Shown one piece after another: positions 51,301-64,000 of a stretch of DNA of 64,000 nt; the stretch's first letter is position 1; the number at the start of each line of letters is the position of its first letter. The notes below the pieces were generated by a model, which did not search any database, was not told the origin of the DNA, and was given only the letters and a program-made list of their open reading frames with translations. Both the position numbers and the translations under genes were made by a program. Source of the DNA: Brugia malayi. Its lineage: Eukaryota; Nematoda; Chromadorea; Rhabditida; Onchocercidae. The stretch covers positions 5,883,221-5,947,220 of the forward strand of contig NW_025062479.1 in the NCBI RefSeq assembly GCF_000002995.4, given 5' to 3'.

Positions 51301-52754
51301 TCCATTAATATGGTCTGACAGGCACTTTTAAATCGCTTACTGTAAACAAATTCTATAAAGTCAAGTCAGAAATCAGTAACACAACCGGCATAACTTTCAT
51401 TGGACACAAGTCACTAACGGCTATTAATAATAATGGAAAATAATATTATATGTAAAAACCCGTACCCAATAGCAAGCAGGCTCAAAATTTACCCAGTTCT
51501 AGAATGATCAGTCCCACTCATAGCTATTAGGCTTTCTTAATTTTTAAATTCACGCTGATTTTATTTCAAAGTTTTCCTTTTTTCTCACTTCTTTCCTATC
51601 TTAGTCGACGTTTCTAACTCCGATGATTATTTGAATAATAGTCGGTTATGTCATTATATTAATAACTAAAGTAGTGAATTACCCAGACACAATGTCCCAT
51701 AAAATTTGATTTAACGTGGCAGTGAAAAGATTTTTTAGGTTTTCAGTCTCAGAAGTACTACTAAGTGCTTTTTTTTTTTTTTGAATTTTTTTTTCTGAGC
51801 TAGAAGACGTCCGAAATTTTAAATAGCACAAGTGCTTTGGTAAAATATGGATAGTCTGACAGCATCTAGCTTTTAGAGAGTCAGATTAAAAAAGAAAAAA
51901 TGATTACAGCTCTTAATACGATTAAAATTCTTTGTTCTAATACGATTAAATTGCAGTTCCTATGTGATAATCGAACATACGTAAGCTAACGCAAACAGAA
52001 CATTTACTTTTCATTCATTTTTTACACTTATTATTTGTTGTAAATTAAGATTGCAGTGTGGCATGTAAAGTGATCGATGAATATATATAGTGAGTGTATC
52101 ACACCCATTTTTCAACTTCTGGCAATTCAAATACCAAAACAGCATGCGATAGGAATACAATCTACGCAAGCACTTAAACCATTTTGAAAATAATAATTCA
52201 TGGCATTTGATTAATTACTTTGAAAAACTATCGAAAAGTATTCGATGATCTGTTTCTGATCCTGGTAGGTTTAGCCTAAATAAGTTCCATTAAGTTAGCC
52301 TGATGTATGACGATTTCTTGTGGTTGATTTAAAACGATCTACACCAAAACATCTTGAAATTTGCAGGAAGTGGTCTTCCTGAGACTTGAAGACTATTAGT
52401 TCAATTTGTATGATTCTTTGTAAAACGGAACTATTGTACAATCCGTAATAATATGCTGAGTAAGCCCTGACAGAAGAACTGGCAATAAGTTGGAAATTGC
52501 AGGGAACTTTGTTTAACTACGTATGCTATTTCGTGAATATAGAATAACTTGAGATTAAATATGTCGACAAACACGATCTTTGCTTTACATGCCTTTCTAT
52601 GAAAATTAGAAATTATGGTCAAAACATAATTACCAACTTGTAATTAGCGAAGGAATTTGTATTTACAGTATTGATGACTCTCAGCAAGGTTTCATAGCGT
52701 AGAAGGTAGAATAACTTATAAATATTATAGAGAGTGAACGGAGATACCTGGTTT
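45340..52754. other. Gene-poor AT-rich stretch
   Basis: No recognisable protein, tRNA, rRNA or spliced leader gene was seen on either strand. Short open frames, for example 47157-47405 (82 codons), lack coding features. The stretch could be a long promoter, an intron of a gene outside the window, or true intergenic DNA. Confidence 0.5.
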
Positions 52755-53201
52755 CTAATATTTCGCTATTTTACTGTCATAAGCTTTAATGAAAATTTTA
52801 AGAGAGAATTCTTGGGCAAACTTTACATTTACATTTACTGTGTTGTAATGGATCCGATTGTTGGTTAATTCGTACTTACCATTTAATTCAGTTGAACTTG
52901 GTTTCACATGTGAAGCGGTTAGAAAAAGGGATAAGGAAGGGTCAGGAGGAAAAAGAGCATTAGATTCATGATGGATTAGGATGAGCGGCGAGCGTTTATC
53001 TAACATTGCCTCTCTAGTTACTGTGGATTGAGAAAGAGGTACAATGGGGTCATTGAAGTGACAGTCGTAGTATGTCCTATTCGAAATGCGGTACCGGGAC
53101 AACACATAGGATGAAGCATGAAATGGATTCATTTGAATATTTAATGAGGAAAGGTCAGCAAATGGGAATGAAAACAGCCAATTCAATAAACAAGTTTTCA
53201 T
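52755..53201 (-). CDS. Unidentified 148-codon open frame, doubtful
   Basis: This is the longest uninterrupted ATG frame in the gene-poor part. It begins MKTCLLNWLFSFPFADLSS, a lysine followed by a hydrophobic stretch that could act as a weak signal peptide, and ends KAYDSKIAKY. It contains SRYRISNRTYYDCHFNDP and TASHVKPSSTELNG, with a consensus GTAAGT donor right after the last G. The true product could therefore be an exon ending near 52886 and spliced onward. I recognise no family. It may be a lineage-specific gene or chance. Confidence 0.22.
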   Translation of the reverse strand: MKTCLLNWLFSFPFADLSSLNIQMNPFHASSYVLSRYRISNRTYYDCHFNDPIVPLSQSTVTREAMLDKRSPLILIHHESNALFPPDPSLSLFLTASHVKPSSTELNGKYELTNNRIHYNTVNVNVKFAQEFSLKIFIKAYDSKIAKY

Positions 53202-54299
53202 TAAATAAGCTTCGGATTAATAGTTGCTTTGTTTTGAGACTTTGTTATATTTCAATGATCCCTCTCGGTGAAGTAAGTCATACAGGCCATTCTTTAGAAT
53301 AAGTATTGTCTTCTATTTTTGGAATCATGTCTTGAGATCATTCAGCTTATGCATTTTATAAGAACTGAAAGAAATGAATAGCCTTGCCCTCAAATCCTTG
53401 TATTTTTCGCACCTTATTTATATTTTTAGCTTTTCCTGTGGATATGTATCGAGATTCTTTCTGATTCTTCGAAGCACTTTCAAATACAACTTGAATTTAA
53501 AAATTGTTGTTTGATATTTTAACTGCGGATTTTCGTAAATGGTATATGGATTGAGATTACCGAAATTAGTTCACTGCAATGAGACTCTGGCAAAAGCATC
53601 GTCAATTGTAATTAAAAATCCGTAATTTAAACTGAAAGGACATTCATGTTTTATAATATTTGGAAACATAAAAGGGAACCATTGGAACAGCCACCGTACC
53701 ATATTAATGGCTACACACTTCAGATCACTAGAAACCAGTTACCTTCAACGACTACCGTATGCTACCACTCACCTGTTGTTAGCGCGTTTTGTGGTTATTT
53801 TATGTGAGATTTTTATAATTGTAATTTAATTCTAAAGGGAATTGGAGTGGTGACTTCACAAGAGTTGATTGGTTGGATGAAGTGGAAATATAATGTTAAT
53901 TCATGAATGAAATGGAGAAACCGTTTCTGCTTAAACTTAAGCTGTTACATTTACATCTATGGAGATGATTTTCCAGAAAAGTGCTTCCCAAAATATCAGT
54001 GTTTTGCAAACACTGGTTTATTTCGCTGGCGAAAGACGATGTACATCCTTAATGGATTATTATCACCCTGTTTAATGTTTCCATACTTTGTACGCACTGT
54101 TTCATACGAGCGCTGTATGGTCTGCTTGCGAGGATTCCTTACAAGGTTTTAAAACTGAAATTTCAGCAAATCAGATGTTCATTAATTTTAAACGATCCTG
54201 CTCGTTTACGAAGCATGTGTGTATTTTCGTGTGGAATAAGGGAGCTGGATACATGCATATTACTGTGTCAGTGTACTGTATACCGTAGTATAATGGTGT

Positions 54300-56100
54300 A
54301 TAAGAAGAGAAGCACGTATCTGCGTGCACGTCATTCCATATCACGCCACTAAAGGAGTACTATTTGATGAGCTAGCAACAGCAATCCACATGTAAGTAAG
54401 CATCCAGAGCGCACTGGCACAGAGTCCTTCCAATGTTAGCTCATTTACCGCAGGTGTCCGTAAAAAGGAGCTGATGTAGGAGCAGGTATTGATTGGATGA
54501 CGGTGTCTGCCGCATCTTCCTACATTCATCCAGTAATGTCGGAAGAAGCCGAAGAGTTCCCGCATCGAAGCATTGGTAGGATTTCAGATGTAACATACGT
54601 ATATGCTTATATATATATATATATATATGTGTGCGTCTTTGTGTGTATGTGTACGCACGTGATGGATGGGATGGTTGTATACTTCGACTGGCCAACGACT
54701 CATTAAAGTTGCCCCTGAGGCTTCAATTCAAAAGAAGCACACCGTAGTTGGAGCAGCCCTATTGCAGCCTGCGAGGTACTCAGCAAGGTAGTGCACGGTG
54801 TGTTTTGCCTCCTGGGCTGAGAATTCCGAATTAGAATGAAATGAGTGGATACATACATCACACCATAGACTTGCTGGAGACAACATCGCATTCTGTCCAC
54901 ATTCCTTTCTCACTTCCAAAATTATTTCACGTACGTCACTGTTAATGTAAGCCATTCTATTCTTTCCAGTGTATTCTAACCCGAGAAATGGACTTTGACA
55001 CTGTGTCCTTATTTCGTTATTGATGATAGTAGAAGTGGCGATAGTAGTAATAGTAATAGTGAATAGTTAGTAGTAGTAGTTCGTGACAACTGTTTTCGAA
55101 GATATGGGAAAGAAGATACCATTGTGTGAGTTCGGCTTGTGAGAACTAATAAGCACTTCAGGAGCAGGTCCATACGTAACAATGAGATGGAGCACATTAA
55201 CAAGAGTATCAAGTGATTCACACCACCAAAATTCCTTGACAAGTAATCAGTTCTACTTTACCCGGATCGCCTTTATTTTCCTTGAAATTGAGCCCATCCG
55301 TTTACTTTCTTCCCCTTCATATGTCTTCCGATTAAGCAGTTAGCACCTGTAAAGGACTTATCCAATTACTAATTTTTTTGTTTACACTTTCCTTCCCCTA
55401 TTTGTCTGTTTGCAATGGTCTAACACTATCAGAATCATTCAACTGCTGGCAACATACCGCCGAATTCTCCGTCTCCTTCCACCCTCACACTAATAAACCT
55501 GAAATGAATCGATAAACATCTGCATGGATTATGCCATCCCCACGACCTTCTAATTTTGACTTCGATGGATGAGTCCGTAGATACCAATTAAATGTCGAAA
55601 TTTGTGCTGGATTGGTGAGCATTAGTAGAAGGGATAGTCAACTAATTTAACAAAAATGCAAGATATCTTCAGAATCCGAGGAAAAAAGTGGAGTGGACTG
55701 TTCGTAGACAGTATGCAGCGTACTTGGTAAAATGGTGTAGGAATATATGTTTGTCCGTTTCTTCATTTGAACGGTGGATTGGTTGAAGTCATAGTAAGAA
55801 GATTGCATGTGGCCAGATGGGCTGAGGCTCAGTGGGTCGGAAGTTGGAGATGGTGGGAGAGGAGGGAACATTATGGCATTCTCCGCACCCGTGTGCTCTT
55901 CAATCGTACCTTAATCAGGGCCAGAGAATGGCAGCAAGAAAAGGACGAGGAGGAGGAGGAGGAGGAGGGAAGGAAGAGAGCATCCTGACCAAAGCTCTAT
56001 TAAATTGCTCCTTGAATGCGCTTCTCGTCGTTTGTCCATTGTTGATATGTCCAGCTCATTTCTGCTAACGCATACAATCCTGTTATTTATGCTCATCCCA
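54300..56100. other. GC-richer island with overlapping open frames and simple repeats
   Basis: This segment is less AT-rich than its surroundings. It contains a TA repeat (54609-54628) passing into a TG-rich stretch, a GAG/GGA run (55947-55980), and several minus-strand open frames. These include 54728-54955 (MAYINSDVREIILEVRKECG) and 55647-55871 (MFPPLPPSPTSDPLSLSPSG). None matches a family I know. It could be promoter or enhancer sequence, or exons of an unknown gene. Confidence 0.35.
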
Positions 56101-59027
56101 TCATTCTTATCCGATATAGGTAAGACTGTTTAAAAGTTCCAGTCTTGTCAAACTCGAGTTCATACCAACGTATCAGCTGAGTTTTAGTGATATGTCCGCT
56201 CAGGTATTAACTGTATCGTCACTGTTACGCTATGATCACTTTTTTTTACTGCCGGTAAATATTGAAATTAGCCCGTTTTCCAGTTTCTCTATTCCCACAC
56301 GTAATTAAGTATCGGCATTTCTTATGTTCTTTTCGAGCCATTGATTTCCTATCCATTCTCTTCAATCCTATATTTGCATAATGGTTTGAGAATTGTTCAT
56401 TTTTACTGGGTGGTGGTATGTAAATTTTAACCATAAATATCTAACAATCTCCAAACTCTAAATTACATGCAAAACTGTCTTGTGCAGAATTCTTTTTTAA
56501 ACAAAGTGATTGTTCATGGGGATAATTTATGATGAAACGACATTACTGCGTAGGAAAATCGACGATTTGAGAAATGCCGTAAATGCAATTTATGATGACT
56601 ACCGGTAATAATGTCCACCTTAAGTTTTATTTTTATTTTCTAGCTGCAGGAGCAAAGTACTTTTGTTTCTTTTGCAGTAAGATTGTAAAGACGTTTGGTT
56701 TATTGGTGTAGATTTAGAAGTTAACATATTGAGAATAGAGAATAAAGCCAGTTAAAATATTTGGAGCTGTAATAAAAGTTTGCATTCCTTCATTTCTCTA
56801 CTAATCGAACAGGCATGTTACGCATACACTTGCAATAAATTGGTTTGGCACTGCATTGGAGACGATACCGTTTATTCATGTCATTTTGCACGGCAGAAAA
56901 TTTTGGAAAATTGTCGTTTTATCTAATGTGTAGCAGAAGATCAAGGGCTTTTATATTTGTTTATCTATGCGCCTATCCCTAATCCCGAAATGTTAAATTG
57001 GCCTGTTAAACCCGACCATATTTGGTGGTACTTTTTTTCAAGTCATGGTTTAATCTTATCCATCCAGCTAGGTTCATGGATTTACATGCTAATATAATGC
57101 TATTTGGTGTTTGTTTTCATTCAGTACTTCTGAACATAGAAAAAAACTTGCCTGCAATGAAGTATTGCGATATATTTTGCTTCATATGTGTAAAGAGTGC
57201 TGATTTGTTTATCCTTTAATCGATGTTCTCTCGTGAGACTTTGCGAGATCAATAAAACTATACTGACATTGGTATTTGGGATCACCTTGTTAGTGGCTCG
57301 ATTAAGCTTAGCGTAGTAATATTTCATGATTGAAATATATTGTAACTGGAACGTATTTTATGATTCCAATATATTTGCAACATAGATTGAGATTTATACT
57401 CGATTTAAACGCATATACTTATTCCAAAGTTCGATTTCAAATAGCTGTGAATTATAAGATTGAGAAGAGGATAGGGAAGCATTTGAACGATGTTGATAGA
57501 GGGATGAGTTTTCATAGACCAAAAAGGATGCGTTAAAATTCTTGATTATTTGTTGCTGTAGTGCGAATTTGAGACTAAAAGCTTTATAAAATGAGGCGCT
57601 GGGGACGTATGCGAAAATGTCACTACTTATTCCAGCATCATACATATAAACTGTTTATAACCTTTTAGCTTCCGGTACATTTTCCATTTGCAAATAGACT
57701 AATACACATAAATATAAACATATTGCATACTTAGATCAGATATTTTAATGTATCCCGAAGGTACCATCAGTTCCTTCCCTTCCAGACTAAACTCTCCATT
57801 ATTTTTATATGCGACTGAGCAAACTTATTGTTGTATTTGCAAGTCTGAGAGTATCTCCTCTATATATTCCCTGAGGATTTTCTCTCACTGCACGCTTCAT
57901 GTTCTAAACGTTCGTCTTACAAAGGTCGCCTGAGTTTAAAGATCTTGCTTTCCATCCATCCCACAGTACAGCTTTCTTCTTGACACAGTGAATATATGTC
58001 TTGAATACTTCGCATTACATTAAAACAATTTATTTATCCTTTAAAAATTGTTTTGCGTTTTCCTTCATATTTTCACGTTACGCTTAGTGTTAGTTGTCTT
58101 TGCAGATTCTTGTCTAAATTGTTCTCATGTAGATACTGCTACTGATAGATGTCAGATGTTAACCCTTGACTCCTACTCTAACTTGATGTGAGCAGTGAGA
58201 AGTGGCTTTCAATGTTATTCCTCCGCATACCATTTTATTGCCAAATTGCCAATTGCTAGTCATCTGTGATGCTATAATGCTATAATGCTGGCCCACACTC
58301 TTCCAACTTTATCCATAACTTCCCTTTAACTTATCTCTCCCCAACAATGGCTTCAGCTTGCTTGTTTAAATTTCCACCAGCTTACCTTTCCCACTTCTTT
58401 CTTCTTCCAATGGATATTTCTTTCGTCTTGCTGTTATAGATTCCTGAAAATGAATGGAACTTATTTGATAATATTATAAATCTGTTGTGAGACAAACCCA
58501 TTGGACATGGTTCAACAATTGTAGGCATCTCATCTCTGCATTTCCATTTGGCCTACCAACCGATGTTTCTTGTTCTACAAGTTATGTGGCATACTTAAGA
58601 CTAATCATCATTATTTTCTGGTGTCACCTTCCTGGCCTGCAAGTTTGTTCTATCCTGTTTCCATCAGTTCCAGTTACTTGACAATCATTTTTAACTAAAA
58701 ATACCATTGTTGATTTATTTTGACCAAGAAATGTACTTATTTGCTTACCATCCCCTAAGGAAATAGACAGATACAAAGCTGACATAGCAGTGTCATTTTA
58801 ATTAAACGCCAGGTAAAGAAGTTTGTAGATGTTACTTATGGCTATCGGCCATTTCACATAGCGTACACAACCATCCCATCCTTCTGCGAAGTAATTACCA
58901 TCAAAATATTGTAGCACAACCATACCATTCCACTTTCAGCATTCCTTCTTGTGTATATGCCGAATTCGTTTTTTTGTTTCTGAGCTACGGTAATTCATAA
59001 CCGCACCTGCCCCGGTTGCACAAACAT

Positions 59028-59086
59028 AAGACACACACGCCAACCAACACATACACACACATACTACACACATATACATACGCATG
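59028..59086. repeat. CA-rich simple repeat
   Basis: An irregular run of ACACAC, CATACACAC and ATACATACGC units. Confidence 0.7.
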
Positions 59087-59414
59087 AGCGTTTAGTGCTC
59101 AATTTGTCTATGAGGGAGTGTTGCGTTTGTGTTTTAGTCCTGTAATTATACAGATAATTGGACAAAATTTGGCAACAATAAGCTAAATAAATCAGATTCG
59201 TGAATTTTGTGTGCCGAATGCTATTGTTTTCTTGCGTTACAAGTTACTGTGAAAACAATTCACTACGTTCGTAAACTTTTAGTATCTAAACTAGCTAATG
59301 CATTGAAGGAGATGGTTTGACGGTTGCGTAAATGACTGATATACTTTTTTTTTTACTTCCGAAATGCCATCATACCATCATAGAAAGATATGCTGCTCGG
59401 AACTGGATAATCTA

Positions 59415-59464
59415 TTCCTCCTCCTCCCCTCCACCTGCCTCTCCCGTCCCTCCCCTCCCCCCCT
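59415..59464. repeat. CT/C-rich polypyrimidine tract
   Basis: About 50 bases are almost entirely C and T on the plus strand (CTCCTCCTCCCCTCC..CCCTCCCCTCCCCCCC). It lies within the minus-strand open frame 59353-59580, which it makes Gly/Arg-rich. Confidence 0.8.
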
Positions 59465-62400
59465 TCGAATTCCCCGATTGATAAATTATTGGAACAAAAA
59501 GGTTCAGTGTCATTATATCTGTATAGTGGATCTGACATCTTCGGTTTCTTTTTCCAGTTTGGCTCGCTTAGTATTTTCATTAAAGGTAAAAGATATGTTT
59601 ATTGCTGTCTATTAATTGCTCCGCTTTCCTTTAAAGTTCTCAGAGTTTGAGCATTTAAGTGAATTTTTGTGTTCGAACATTAATTGAAGTACAACTTGAA
59701 AGTTATGTATTTCTTCTGCTGTTTAGTTATTTTTACTGAACTGCTTTTGGAATTTAGGAACTTTCAAGAGTGCCGACCGGAGATACTGTAGATAGAGACT
59801 TGTAGGAGTGAAACAGTATTTCCGCTTTGTAAAAAAAATCACGGTTCATTAAAATGGCTAAGATATGAATGATGGAATAAATAGAGAGCAATTTAAATAC
59901 AGTTACTCATTTCAATAAGATGTGAAAACTGGCTAAAGTGGAACACTGTTTGCGTACAATACATCAATATTCTTAGCAGTTATTAAACTAGTATTTTCAT
60001 TTCAGCTCCGTATTAACTGATAAAAACTGTTTGACCTGCTTTGTCAGTTATTTTTATGAAATGTGAAATATTTTAGGGACAGCAAAGAAACTAAAATAAA
60101 CTCCACGAATTGAATTTTTTATTACTGAAATGAATAACAATTTTATCCCTCCGAAAGACAGCTTAAACTTTGCTTATACTGACAGTAGTTGATAGGAAAT
60201 ATGAGTGGCGTGACCACCCAGAAAATATACTGATTGTTTACAAAGTAATTCGGCTTATCATCTGCACTAAAATGATATTTTACATTTAAGTGTCTCGTGC
60301 TGCATGAATTTTTATGCTATAAAGGAGAAATGTGCAAATAAACCGCTGAGCTATTACTAGTTTTTTTTTCAGGACCACTTTCACTCTTCCCATGAAAAGG
60401 AAATTTTCATGGCAGCTGATATTTAAATCAGTCATAGGTGAATAAACATGAAAAAATCAAATTTATTGACGTGAGGGTTCAAATACCACCTGTTGGTTTT
60501 CTGGTAGTGGGACAGCTAGACAAAAAGGTATCATTTTTGTTGCTCTCACAAAATATTTTTGAACAAAGCTGGACGACCGCCACCATTAACATCTGCCACA
60601 ATTTTGTTTCTTTGGCGTCCAAATTTATAACCTTTTAATTTCAAAAATTTTGTCGTTTAAATACAGATCTTACCACTAGTCTCTTAGAACTAGCTACACA
60701 CTTTCTCTAAACTTTTGCTTCTCTTTTCCTTTACTTACTATGATATGCAGAAAATATTTAAATGCATGTCTTCTTTTTACATTCGCAGTTTCTATGGTTT
60801 TATAGAAATATTCAAAGAAGTTGCATAAACAAGACGGAAAATATTGAATTTGAAACCGTATTTTGAAGATAAAGCTATTATATAGGCATGAAATGCTCAA
60901 ATATGTTTTAACAGCTATATATAAATGTGAAAACAGTGAATTTCAAACAGTCTATAGCTTAAGAAAAACTATAGTTCCTGTAACTTAATACAGTTGCTAA
61001 CATCAGTATTCATGAGAATGATAAATTAAGAGCAAGTTGGAATGGAAGATTACGAAAATATTTATGATCAGCTCTCTTCCGCTAGTAGTCTCTGTAAGTG
61101 TAATAATACTGCTAATCTGTAAGCAATGAACTAAATAGGTATTGTAACTTATTATCTGGTAGTAATAATGGGAGAATAAGGAATAAGAGGAGAAGGAAAG
61201 AGGATGTGAGATGAAGCAGCTGTCAAGCAAGCATTATTGTATATTGAAAAATATCTCATTACCCCATCCTCTCAGTCTTTAAACAAACAGGTGCAAAATC
61301 GGCATTCTTCACTCCAACCCCACCTTCATTGCTTTTGTATATCTTTTACTACCGTATACCAAACCTTTTACCACCGTTTGATGCTTCTGAAAGCTTACAG
61401 TGGTAGTTTGAGCAACATCTACTAGTCAATGAGTTAATCAGTCTACCCGTTTCCTTTGTCTCCTTAAAATGTCACCATTTGTGCCATCTGGGCGCCTTTA
61501 TCTGTCTAGCTGAATGTTGTGGTGAGAAAGCCTGAAAACAATTTACCGCTTTTAAGTGTTTCACTGTTTAAAATTCCTTTATTACAACGCACTTGTCAGT
61601 AAAGTAGTAGGCTGGTAGAAAAAGTGTCTCATTTTGGTAGGAATATTTTTAAACTGAAGCATTTAAATTTAGCGAGTTTTACCGTCGTTATTGTCAACTG
61701 ACAAGTTTCGTATCTCTCTCTGATTGAGGAAGTTTTTCAGGTTATTTTTGCTGAGAGTTTTTGTTGGGTAACTCTTACAGGAACGATATCCTGCAGCTAT
61801 ATATGATTGAGAAGTTAGAAGGTGTCATATCTGATTCTCAATTTGCGAATTACATGACAGTGTCTCTTTTCGTATGTTTTGAAGATGTTCGAGTGGTGAA
61901 ATTTTTCTGTTTGTCGATTTGTGTTCTTCACTGATTAAAAACGGGTGGATAAATTAGTAACCGATGGAATCGAATTAGGATTATTTTAGGCAGCAGTGAA
62001 CTGAACTTTGAGAGTTCCATGTGGTACCACAGATAGTCTTGCATAGATAATCTTAATTTTGTCAGTCTCATAGTGCTTTGATTGGCATAGCTGATTTTCA
62101 CTGGATGTTTATTTTTTCAGCCGAGAAGCAACTCTAATTATTTAATTTAACCTTACCACTAGCAGTACGACAGTATCATGGGTAATAAATTATAGATAAT
62201 GACACCTATAGGTAATGTTTGGATGTCTTTTCAGTAAATGATTTCGTCACTTGTGCCGTGGGAATCTAATGAATTATAATATTTGAGTAGTTTGTTGTCG
62301 TGCTACAATGTGACCTTAAAAATTGCTGTCCTCTCTGGTAAGTTCATTCGTTTTAGATATGCTCTTGATTATCGAAGTTTTGCGTATCAGAAGTGGGAAA

Positions 62401-64000
62401 AGTAGAGCTAACAAGAATAGATAGGAAATAAGAGGAATATAAAACGCATGAACTTCTGAGGGTCATCTTTGGACATCTTCTGTTGGCTATACATTGATAG
62501 TGACCGTTAAAGAAGCTTGTTAACCCCCAAAATAGAGCTCACGACCTTCATTTACCTCCTTTCTCCTGGAGAAGAGACCATCTGTTCCACAGTTGTGTTC
62601 TCCTCCTGTTGTGTTCCGATTCTCATTCTTTAGAGTTGCAGCAGACTTCTGTATATATATGCGCCCGTCCTTAGCATCACTTCCCTAATTGCCACTAAAT
62701 ATCTTATCCTCTTTCGTTTCCTTGTTCGATTACAGCCCTTTGTATCTGCTATTGACCGTGGGATTATACAGATGAGCACCTGTATTGTTGCTCAAACATC
62801 CTCCCCTTTCACCCCGCCCATAACCTCGAAGATTTACCTCTAATGTTTTTCCAATCGGTTTCATTTACTTCATCTTATGTAGCACTTTTAAGAAATCGAC
62901 TGCAAGTGGTGTATACAGATCGGTCCTTACAAAAATATCATTTCCCAATTGAATCATTCAATTTCAAAAAAAAGAAATGAAACAACTGACAGTCCGAAAA
63001 CTTCTGTGGAAATATATATATTGCATTCTCATTATGCTCGGTAGCACTATGTGATGAGAACCACTGTTTATTCTCGCTCTATAGCGTTAAAGTCCCATGC
63101 GTTTTACAATATTCTGCATGTTTGAAGACCATACGTGTAAACTAGAAAGAGATTTGGCATCATGGATCGCTTTTCAGTGTCACGGGATATTTGTAATGGA
63201 GAATGGAGAAAGTTAAGGCTTGTGATGATTATCCTTTATCGCAGTTCATGTACGGTATACTTTGAAAATGAGTAGTACTTCTAAATGAAATATGATATGT
63301 ATAGTTTGAATCACGCTAAATCACTAGTACGGGAACGGTAAAGCCAGAAATTAGTTGTCGACCCGTCAATAAAGCTGGGAAGGGTTCTGCAGTAGGTATA
63401 GGAAATATTTTGGAAGGAGGATAAGGCTGCTGTTGAAGGATGATTTGAAGCATAGTAATAGCATTCAATTGGGGAGGAAGGAGGAAGAAACGAAGGCAGC
63501 AGGACAGATGGGTTCAAACTAATCCATTTTGGCTGGCCTGTCTCTGGCGCTACTATACCTCATCACTCTTATCCAATTACTTAATGTCTCAATCGTCCTG
63601 TTCGGTCTGCTGGAGCGCCTTACCTTCTACTCCACCTATCGTTAAATCATCACCTCCCACTCATCTCCCTTATCGTTTCATCCTTTTTGCTGCTTCATCA
63701 AAACGAGGCATTTCCGTCACGTCCATGTTCTTGAGGCTGTAATTCTATCTGTGCACTGCATACTTCTTTTTTCTTTACATACGTATTTAACTGTCATAAA
63801 GCTAAGACCCTCTGTTTAATCTTAACTTGTAATAGACGCTTTATAAAATAACCGGTTTGTACACTTAAGGAAAGCCTTTCGAGGTACTGTTTGTTCCAGT
63901 TCATCAGCCGGATTATTCCAATCGATAATAAAGGAACCATTTAAAAAAATCAGAAAAATTAGTTCTGTCATCACGGATCGACTTTGATAAAGCGAGAATA

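Larger units (their letters stand above)
56101..64000. other. Gene-poor region to the window end
   Basis: Mostly AT-rich, with polypyrimidine-biased islands near 58300-58420, 59415-59464, 62520-62840 and 63540-63720. The minus-strand frame 63311-63517 (MNPSVLLPSFLPPSSPIECY) is open for 68 codons but resembles no family. No RNA gene was recognised. Confidence 0.45.

Noticed and set aside
54497..54706. Open frame with a TyrIle repeat
   Set aside because: The repeat is just translation of a TA microsatellite; nothing else supports coding.
60470..60510. GGGTTCAAATACC resembling a tRNA B box
   Set aside because: No cloverleaf or matching acceptor stem could be formed around it.
44839..64000. Wolbachia or other bacterial insertion
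   Set aside because: Filarial genomes often carry these, but I saw no bacterial-type gene or recognisable bacterial protein in any frame.
1..64000. Transposable elements, spliced-leader RNA genes, CRISPR arrays
   Set aside because: No transposase or reverse transcriptase motifs, no SL1 22-mer and no regularly spaced repeats were found by eye.

Overview
This is nuclear DNA of a nematode, most likely a filarial or other spirurid worm. The sequence is AT-rich, its genes are split into many short exons, and introns end in TTTTCAG-like acceptors. The encoded proteins are animal proteins, and the ribosomal protein ends in the nematode-type LYPSNI tail. The species cannot be named from sequence alone. 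All gene models were built by hand from reading frame, splice phase and remembered family sequences, so individual exon edges may be off by a base or more.

Layout. Positions 73-1157 (+) hold the 3' end of an interferon-related developmental regulator (IFRD) gene cut by the window edge. Next come, on the minus strand, a CTU1/tut-1 tRNA thiolation gene (1719-4567) and a Rab19/43-type small GTPase (5885-7223). The plus strand from 8497 to 28706 is one giant gene of about 60 exons. It encodes a HECTD1/HECD-1 type HECT ubiquitin ligase of roughly 3,000 residues. After a 3 kb gap the minus strand carries protein phosphatase inhibitor-2 (szy-2 type, 31775-33369), the GPI-transamidase subunit PIG-S (36188-39190), a TspanC8-like tetraspanin (40921-43144) and ribosomal protein eL33/rpl-33 (43540-44838).

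From about 44.9 kb to 64 kb I recognise no intact gene. The stretch holds a probable decayed GSK3-like kinase exon, a 16-base G run, several pyrimidine- or purine-rich islands, simple repeats and a few unassigned open frames. One of these is a 148-codon frame at 52755-53201.

The genes are mostly housekeeping and do not form one pathway: tRNA wobble modification, vesicle traffic, ubiquitination, PP1 control, GPI anchoring, membrane scaffolding and translation. rpl-33 and the tetraspanin lie 395 bp apart on one strand and could be co-transcribed.

The most interesting points are these. The HECD-1 linker contains an exon with a CCHC zinc knuckle. The Rab has non-canonical G3 and G4 motifs. The tetraspanin lacks one cysteine pair of the TspanC8 loop and has a separate N-terminal extension exon. 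Inhibitor-2 has a duplicated first exon that lost its start codon. Two introns have unusual or unresolved donors. No mobile system, CRISPR array or obvious bacterial insertion was seen.
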